A DNA stretch of 64,000 bases from an uncultured Bacteroidales bacterium (GTDB lineage: Bacteria > Bacteroidota > Bacteroidia > Bacteroidales > Bacteroidaceae). Positions 60,002 through 64,000 of this stretch are shown here, piece by piece. The translations under genes and the position numbers were made by a program. Numbering within the stretch: the first letter of the stretch is position 1; every line of letters starts with the position of its first letter. Below the pieces are notes generated by a model. That model saw only the letters and a list, made by a program, of their open reading frames with translations, was not told the DNA's origin and searched no databases. The DNA lies in contig CADCBH010000005.1 of assembly GCA_902799655.1 (NCBI GenBank), positions 43,837 through 107,836 of the forward strand, read 5' to 3'.

Positions 60002-61799
60002 ACTGCTGGCCCCTGCCAAGAACTTGGAGTGCGGTATCGCTGCCGTTGACCACGGTGCCGATGCCGTATATATTGGTGCACCACGTTTTGGTGCCCGTGC
60101 AGCAGCAGGCAATAGTGTCGATGACATTCGCGAGCTCTGTCGCTATGCCCACCAGTATGGCGTCAAGGTGTATGTCACTGTCAACACGCTCATCTACGAC
60201 GATGAGCTCGTGGCCACCCGCCAGTTGCTCCTCCAGTTGCAGCAGGCTGGTGTCGATGCTATCCTCGTTCAGGATATGGGGTTATTACGAATGACGAATT
60301 ACGAATTACGAATTACGAATGACGAATTCGGAATTTCTTTTCATGCTTCTACGCAGACCGACAACCGTACACCCGAGAAGGTGCGCTGGTTGCGCTCTCT
60401 GGGCTTCCGCCGTGTGGTGTTGGCTCGCGAATTGTCTGTTGAAGAGATTGCCGAGATCCACCGTCAGGTGCCCGATGTCGAGCTCGAAGTCTTCGTCTTT
60501 GGTGCCCTGTGTGTGAGCTATAGCGGTGTGTGCTATGCCTCGCAGCATTGTTTCGGACGTTCTGCCAATCGTGGCGCCTGTGCACAGGTATGTCGCATGA
60601 AGTTCGACCTCATCGATGCCGATGGTCGTGAGATAGAGCACCAGCGCCATCTGTTGTCGCTCAAGGACCTCAACCAGTATGCCCACCTTGAAGAGCTCAT
60701 CGAGGCTGGTGCCACCTCGTTCAAGATTGAGGGGCGCCTCAAGGATGTCGCCTACGTCAAGAATGTCGTCAGTGCCTTCAGCCAGCGTCTCAACAGCATC
60801 ATCGAGCGTCATCCAGACCAATACTGCCGAGCCTCGCGCGGCGAGTGCCACTATACCTTCACGCCCAATCTGAAGAAGACCTTCAATCGCGGCTTCACCA
60901 CCTATTTCCTGCATGGTCGCCAGCCCGATATCTTCTCGCCCGACACCCCGAAGGCGATGGGTGAGTTTGTGGGTACCGTGAAGGAGCTGCGTCGCGACTC
61001 GTTCAATGTGGCGGGTACGGCCACCTTTGCCAATGGCGACGGCCTGTGCTTCATCAATGGCGAGGGAGCCCTTGAGGGTTTCCGTGTCAATAGGGCTCAG
61101 GGCAACCGCCTCTTCCCGCAACAGATGCCCAAGAACCTGCGCCCGGGTATGGCACTCTATCGCAACAACGATATGGAGTTTGAGCGCATCCTCGCACGTC
61201 CCACCAGCGAGCGCAAGATAGCCATCAGTATGCAATTGACGGCTACCAATGAGGGCTTTGCACTTTCAGCTGATGGCACTACGGTCAGCATCGCATGTGA
61301 GCACCAGCAGGCAGAGAAGCCGCAGCGCGACAACATCATCCGCCAGCTGTCCAAGCTTGGTGGTACGATATACGAGTGTAGTGGGGTAGAGGTGGCTCCC
61401 GATTTCAGCTGGTTCATTCCCAATAGCGTGCTGACCGAACTGCGACGGCAGCTGGTAGAGCAACTCGCAAGGCGCGAGGATGCCTCTGCCGCTCACAACA
61501 GCCTTGCGACGACCGCTCAGCCGGCCCCCTCACAGCATCCCGACCTGAATATCGCCAATCGTGAGGCTCAGGCGTTCTATGGTGCTGATAGGTTGACCGC
61601 CTATGAGTTACACCCCGATGATCGTCCCCTTATGCAGTGCCGCCATTGTCTGCGCTATGCCTTGGGCTATTGCGTTAAGCATGGCGGTCGCAAGCCCGAC
61701 TGGCGCGAGCCTCTGCGACTGCGCCTTGGCGATGGTCGCCAGTTTCGATTGGAATTCGATTGCAAACATTGTCAGATGAATGTCTATGCGATGGATTAG
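59988..61799 (+). CDS. U32 family peptidase (tRNA/rRNA hydroxylation type)
   Basis: A 604-residue protein of the U32 family, several members of which are tRNA or rRNA hydroxylation factors (TrhP, RlhA). It starts MRSLELLAPAKNLECGIAAVDHGADAVYIG. The cysteine cluster (YSGVCYASQHCFGRSANRGACAQVCRM), LLSLKDLNQYAHL and EGRLKDVAYV follow. The C-terminal part ends with CRHCLRYALGYC and CKHCQMN, as in the long form. Around residues 100-115 an extra segment, RMTNYELRITNDEFG, is encoded by six in-frame 7-bp repeats. The ATG at 59988 overlaps metA; the frame is open to 59916 but the extra part reads metA out of frame. Confidence 0.9.
   Translation: MRSLELLAPAKNLECGIAAVDHGADAVYIGAPRFGARAAAGNSVDDIRELCRYAHQYGVKVYVTVNTLIYDDELVATRQLLLQLQQAGVDAILVQDMGLLRMTNYELRITNDEFGISFHASTQTDNRTPEKVRWLRSLGFRRVVLARELSVEEIAEIHRQVPDVELEVFVFGALCVSYSGVCYASQHCFGRSANRGACAQVCRMKFDLIDADGREIEHQRHLLSLKDLNQYAHLEELIEAGATSFKIEGRLKDVAYVKNVVSAFSQRLNSIIERHPDQYCRASRGECHYTFTPNLKKTFNRGFTTYFLHGRQPDIFSPDTPKAMGEFVGTVKELRRDSFNVAGTATFANGDGLCFINGEGALEGFRVNRAQGNRLFPQQMPKNLRPGMALYRNNDMEFERILARPTSERKIAISMQLTATNEGFALSADGTTVSIACEHQQAEKPQRDNIIRQLSKLGGTIYECSGVEVAPDFSWFIPNSVLTELRRQLVEQLARREDASAAHNSLATTAQPAPSQHPDLNIANREAQAFYGADRLTAYELHPDDRPLMQCRHCLRYALGYCVKHGGRKPDWREPLRLRLGDGRQFRLEFDCKHCQMNVYAMD
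60284..60325. repeat. Six 7-bp repeats inside the U32 gene
   Basis: ATTACGA, ATGACGA, ATTACGA, ATTACGA, ATTACGA and ATGACGA run without gaps. The 42 bp make 14 codons and encode a peptide of 7-residue period (RMTNYEL, RITNDEF). Confidence 0.9.
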
Positions 61800-62757
61800 A
61801 AGCGTCATATGGATGTTGAGCGTTATGCTGCTGACTGCCTGTTATCACCACGGACAGCAGACACCCGATGCGTGGGACCTCACCAAGCAGCAGCTCGACT
61901 CTATCTCCTTCTCAACCACCCATCACTATACGCAGAATTTCAACTTCATGATTACTGCCGACCACCTGCCGCTGGCCGACGAACTGCCCGATCTGGCTTT
62001 CGATACGCTCTATGTGGTGCGAGGTGAGCGCGTGGTGGTGGCTGATATCCGCATGGTGCCTGCCGATAGCATCGACTCGGTATGGGTGAAGGTGGCGCGC
62101 GACCAGATTACACAGGGGTGGATACGTGAGAGCGACCTGCTACACGGCGCCTCGCCCGACGATCCCATCTCGCAGTTTATCGACGTCTTCTCCGACACCC
62201 ATCTGCTCGTCTTCTTGGCGCTCTGTGTGCTGGTTGGTGGCATCTATGCCATGCGTCGCCTGTTTCGTCGTAGGGCGTATATCGTGCACTTCAACGATAT
62301 CGACTCGTTCTATCCCACCTTGCTCTGCCTGCTGATAGCCTCGTCAGCCACGCTCTACGCCTCTATCCAGATGTTTGGTGCCGAGTCGTGGCGTCACTAC
62401 TATTTCCATCCGTCGCTCAATCCCTTTGCCCTGCCCATGCACCTCGGGCTCTTCGTGGCTTCGGTATGGGCGATTATCATCGTTGCTGTAGCCGCCTTAG
62501 ACGATGTGCGCCACCATCTCTCCACGTTCGATGCCTTCCTCTATCTGGGTGGTCTGGTAGCCGTCTGTGCCGTCGATTATGTCGTCTTCAGCATCTTCAC
62601 GCTCTACTACGTTGGCTACCTCTTGCTGGTCGGCTATTTCATCTTCGCCCTCTGGTGCTACCGCATCCATCCTCACTACCGTCTCCGTTGCGGCCAATGC
62701 GGTGCTAAGCTGAAGCGTAAAGGCTCCTGCCCGCACTGTGGTGCACTGAATGAATAA
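61780..62757 (+). CDS. Putative lipoprotein with membrane segments and a C-terminal zinc ribbon
   Basis: A 325-residue protein of no family I recognise. The N-terminus has a signal sequence with a lipobox (LLTAC, Cys21). Residues 30-125 look like an extracytoplasmic region with an SH3-like stretch (DTLYVVRGERVVVADIRM and WVKVARDQITQGWIRESDL). About five membrane segments follow (HLLVFLALCVLVGGIYAM, FYPTLLCLLIASSATLYA, LGLFVASVWAIIIVAVAAL and two more). The chain ends in a cytoplasmic zinc ribbon (CGQCGAKL and CPHCGALN). The start overlaps the U32 gene by 20 bp; an ATG at 61786 is also possible. The zinc ribbon recalls the signalling operon upstream. Confidence 0.7.
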   Translation: MSMRWIRSVIWMLSVMLLTACYHHGQQTPDAWDLTKQQLDSISFSTTHHYTQNFNFMITADHLPLADELPDLAFDTLYVVRGERVVVADIRMVPADSIDSVWVKVARDQITQGWIRESDLLHGASPDDPISQFIDVFSDTHLLVFLALCVLVGGIYAMRRLFRRRAYIVHFNDIDSFYPTLLCLLIASSATLYASIQMFGAESWRHYYFHPSLNPFALPMHLGLFVASVWAIIIVAVAALDDVRHHLSTFDAFLYLGGLVAVCAVDYVVFSIFTLYYVGYLLLVGYFIFALWCYRIHPHYRLRCGQCGAKLKRKGSCPHCGALNE

Positions 62758-62799
62758 ATATCATACCAATAAGGAATTAAGTACTTAAAACAAATAATT

Positions 62800-63768
62800 A
62801 TGAAACGAAGTTTGATTCTCATGCTAACGGTAGCACTGACAGTCAGTGCAGTGGCTCAGAACAAGGTGTATCGTGACGAAAACAACATGTTTACGATGAC
62901 TCAGCAAGGTGATGTCACGATGATATGCAGAGGGAGTGACGGGCAGCTGAAGGAACAGATATCCTTTATTAACGAAAAGGGGATGGCACCCATTGCTACG
63001 ACCTTTAATGAAAAGGGACTGCCCTCGTCGATTATCTCTAACGGTGAGAAGATCAATATCACCTATGAGGCTGATGGAAAGACGATTACCGCCCAGATGG
63101 AGAGCAAGGAAGGAAAGAGCGAGAAGCAGACCGTTAAAATGAATGACGACTATTCTAACTATCATGCCCCTGGGTTGGTAGGCTGGATGGACGAGAATCT
63201 TTCCAAACTGAGCAATAACTACGGTAAGTATCTCAACGGTGCTGCCGAGGCGATTGATAAACTGGGAGACATCAAATGGACAACGGGCGGTGTTGCTAAG
63301 GATGCTAAATGGGTTAAAAAACTCGGAGGGTTCTTTAAGTCCAACAAGGCTTCTATCGTAAAAAGCACTCTGATAGGTCCAGGTGCCACCCTCGTTGGCG
63401 CTTGGGACGATATGAAATCACTCATTAATGGTGGTATCAGTAGTGGACTGGTACTTACTAAGTCCTTGTTGAAAGTGACTGGTAACTATAGCTCTTGGAA
63501 GAGATCATGGAGCGACTTTGTCTATAAGCAATTGGATGATGAGGACTTCATGCAACATCTGACCGAGGATGAGTTATTAGACACCTTTGGCATGTCGGAC
63601 GAAGAATGGGCTGCCTATAAGAAGAAAAAGCGTGCACAATGGAAAGCCGAGCAAAAGCAAAGACTCGAGGAAAACAGCAAGAAGTTCGGAGGTCAGGAGC
63701 TCATCGACGGTGGCCACAAGATTGACAAAGAGAACTATACTGGCAACCTGATTGACCCTAAAGAATAG
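62800..63768 (+). CDS. Secreted protein of unknown function
   Basis: A 322-residue protein with a signal peptide (SLILMLTVALTVSAVAQ, residues 4-20). The first part (30-120) is a run of short beta strands with repeated FNEKGLPSSII-like units. A central region holds GNPxG-free small-residue stretches (VKSTLIGPGATLVGAWDD). The last part is very charged and helical (DEEWAAYKKKKRAQWKAEQ). I do not recognise a family. It stands alone between the zinc-ribbon lipoprotein gene, 42 bp upstream, and a bidirectional terminator. Confidence 0.75.
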   Translation: MKRSLILMLTVALTVSAVAQNKVYRDENNMFTMTQQGDVTMICRGSDGQLKEQISFINEKGMAPIATTFNEKGLPSSIISNGEKINITYEADGKTITAQMESKEGKSEKQTVKMNDDYSNYHAPGLVGWMDENLSKLSNNYGKYLNGAAEAIDKLGDIKWTTGGVAKDAKWVKKLGGFFKSNKASIVKSTLIGPGATLVGAWDDMKSLINGGISSGLVLTKSLLKVTGNYSSWKRSWSDFVYKQLDDEDFMQHLTEDELLDTFGMSDEEWAAYKKKKRAQWKAEQKQRLEENSKKFGGQELIDGGHKIDKENYTGNLIDPKE

Positions 63769-63810
63769 GGTAGGTCGTAAATTTCGCTGTTCTCGATTTT
63801 CTACCAAACA

Positions 63811-63846
63811 AAGACCGCTCAGGAATCCCTCCCAAGCGGTCTTTCT
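63811..63846. terminator. Bidirectional terminator between convergent genes
   Basis: AAGACCGCT (63811-63819) pairs with AGCGGTCTT (63835-63843). T-rich sequence follows on the plus strand and A/T-rich sequence (TTTGTTTGG) follows on the minus strand, so it can serve both the secreted-protein gene and the smalltalk gene. Confidence 0.8.
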
Positions 63847-63850
63847 CTTA

Positions 63851-63878
63851 TCTTACATCTGACTTCAGACATCTTACA
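63851..63878. repeat. 7-bp repeats overlapping the smalltalk stop codon
   Basis: TCTTACA, TCTGACT, TCAGACA and TCTTACA run in phase. The last unit contains the stop codon (63874-63876, minus strand) of the small protein gene. Confidence 0.65.
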
Positions 63879-63990
63879 TCGCGAACGGTCCATGCCCCAT
63901 GCACGAGGTGGTAGTCAGTGCAGTTGCTGCTGCCGTGATGGCTGCTACTATGACCTTCAGCAGCACATCCCAAAATTTTGAATTCTTCAT
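63874..63990 (-). CDS. Smalltalk family small protein
   Basis: A 38-residue open frame. The protein has a polar start (MKNSKFWDVLLK), one hydrophobic segment of small residues (VIVAAITAAATALTTTSC) and a short tail. Length, the KFWDVLLKV start and the TALTTTSC end match the smalltalk proteins of Bacteroidales, a family of tiny predicted membrane or lipoprotein-like peptides, often found next to HU-like DNA-binding protein and amidase genes. The cysteine after TTTS could be a lipobox. Any such partner would lie beyond 64000. Function unknown. Confidence 0.75.
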   Translation of the reverse strand: MKNSKFWDVLLKVIVAAITAAATALTTTSCMGHGPFAM

Positions 63991-64000
63991 CTTCGTCTAG

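Noticed and set aside
60306-61235. A 309-codon antisense open frame opposite the U32 gene
   Set aside because: The sense frame carries the U32 cysteine cluster and runs through; the antisense frame resembles nothing and has no promoter.
1-64000. tRNA, rRNA, insertion sequence or prophage genes
   Set aside because: I looked for T-loop-like sequences, transposase and integrase motifs and phage structural genes on both strands and found none I could support.

Overview
The window looks like a chromosome segment of a Bacteroidales bacterium, most likely Prevotellaceae (Prevotella in the broad sense). Four things point there. Promoters match the Bacteroidetes -33 TTTG / -7 TAnnTTTG pattern. Start codons mostly lack Shine-Dalgarno sequences. 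The order dnaN, exonuclease, coaBC, DUF4835, recN is one I know from Bacteroidales. Typical families are present (DUF3127, DUF4301, DUF4424, DUF4835, a smalltalk small protein). I see no rRNA, tRNA, CRISPR array, insertion sequence or prophage, and no gene-free stretch longer than 300 bases.

Layout. 0-6.1 kb: the tail of dnaB, then a leftward replication/repair and CoA operon (dnaN, exonuclease, coaBC, DUF4835, recN). 6.2-14 kb: an SSB-tailed DUF3127 protein, surface polysaccharide genes (Wza-like exporter, Wzz-like protein, CapD/WbpM-like dehydratase) and DUF4301. 14-17 kb: a four-subunit 2-oxoacid:ferredoxin oxidoreductase. 17-18.2 kb: a major OmpA-type protein. 18.3-25.2 kb: branched-chain amino acid synthesis (ilvD, ilvB, ilvN, an acyl-ACP thioesterase, an outer membrane protein, and ilvC with its own promoter and leader). 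25.2-27.5 kb: a HAD lipoprotein and DUF4424. 27.5-31.1 kb: recQ and recJ. 31.3-36.6 kb: a GDP-fucose operon (manC, gmd, fcl) followed by phosphate butyryltransferase and butyrate kinase. 36.7-41.7 kb: dedA, a TPR protein, glnS, a candidate small RNA and mltG. 41.8-50.3 kb: malQ, an M15 peptidase, a CarboxypepD_reg-like protein, an ABC-F ATPase and an M13 peptidase.

50.4-59.1 kb is the most unusual part. It is a tight five-gene operon: a multi-zinc-ribbon protein, a membrane-anchored Ser/Thr kinase, a 1105-residue protein with a zinc ribbon and four tandem AAA+ domains, a zinc-ribbon/FHA protein, and a PP2C phosphatase. It has the parts of a complete phospho-signalling module (writer, reader, eraser, ATP-driven remodeller) with no secretion genes beside it. 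metA, a U32 peptidase/tRNA-hydroxylation-type gene, a lipoprotein with membrane segments and a zinc ribbon, a secreted protein and a smalltalk micro-protein follow.

A second theme is small repeats. Perfectly phased 7-bp repeats fill several spacers between co-directional genes (4.1, 4.9, 15.3, 16.3, 59.1 and 63.9 kb), and one block lies in frame inside the U32 gene. A G/C-rich palindrome lies in frame inside coaBC, and a 9-bp repeat inside ilvD. Two regulatory RNA candidates stand out: a promoter-to-terminator unit of about 90 nt at 40.6 kb, and a structured ilvC leader at 24.0 kb.
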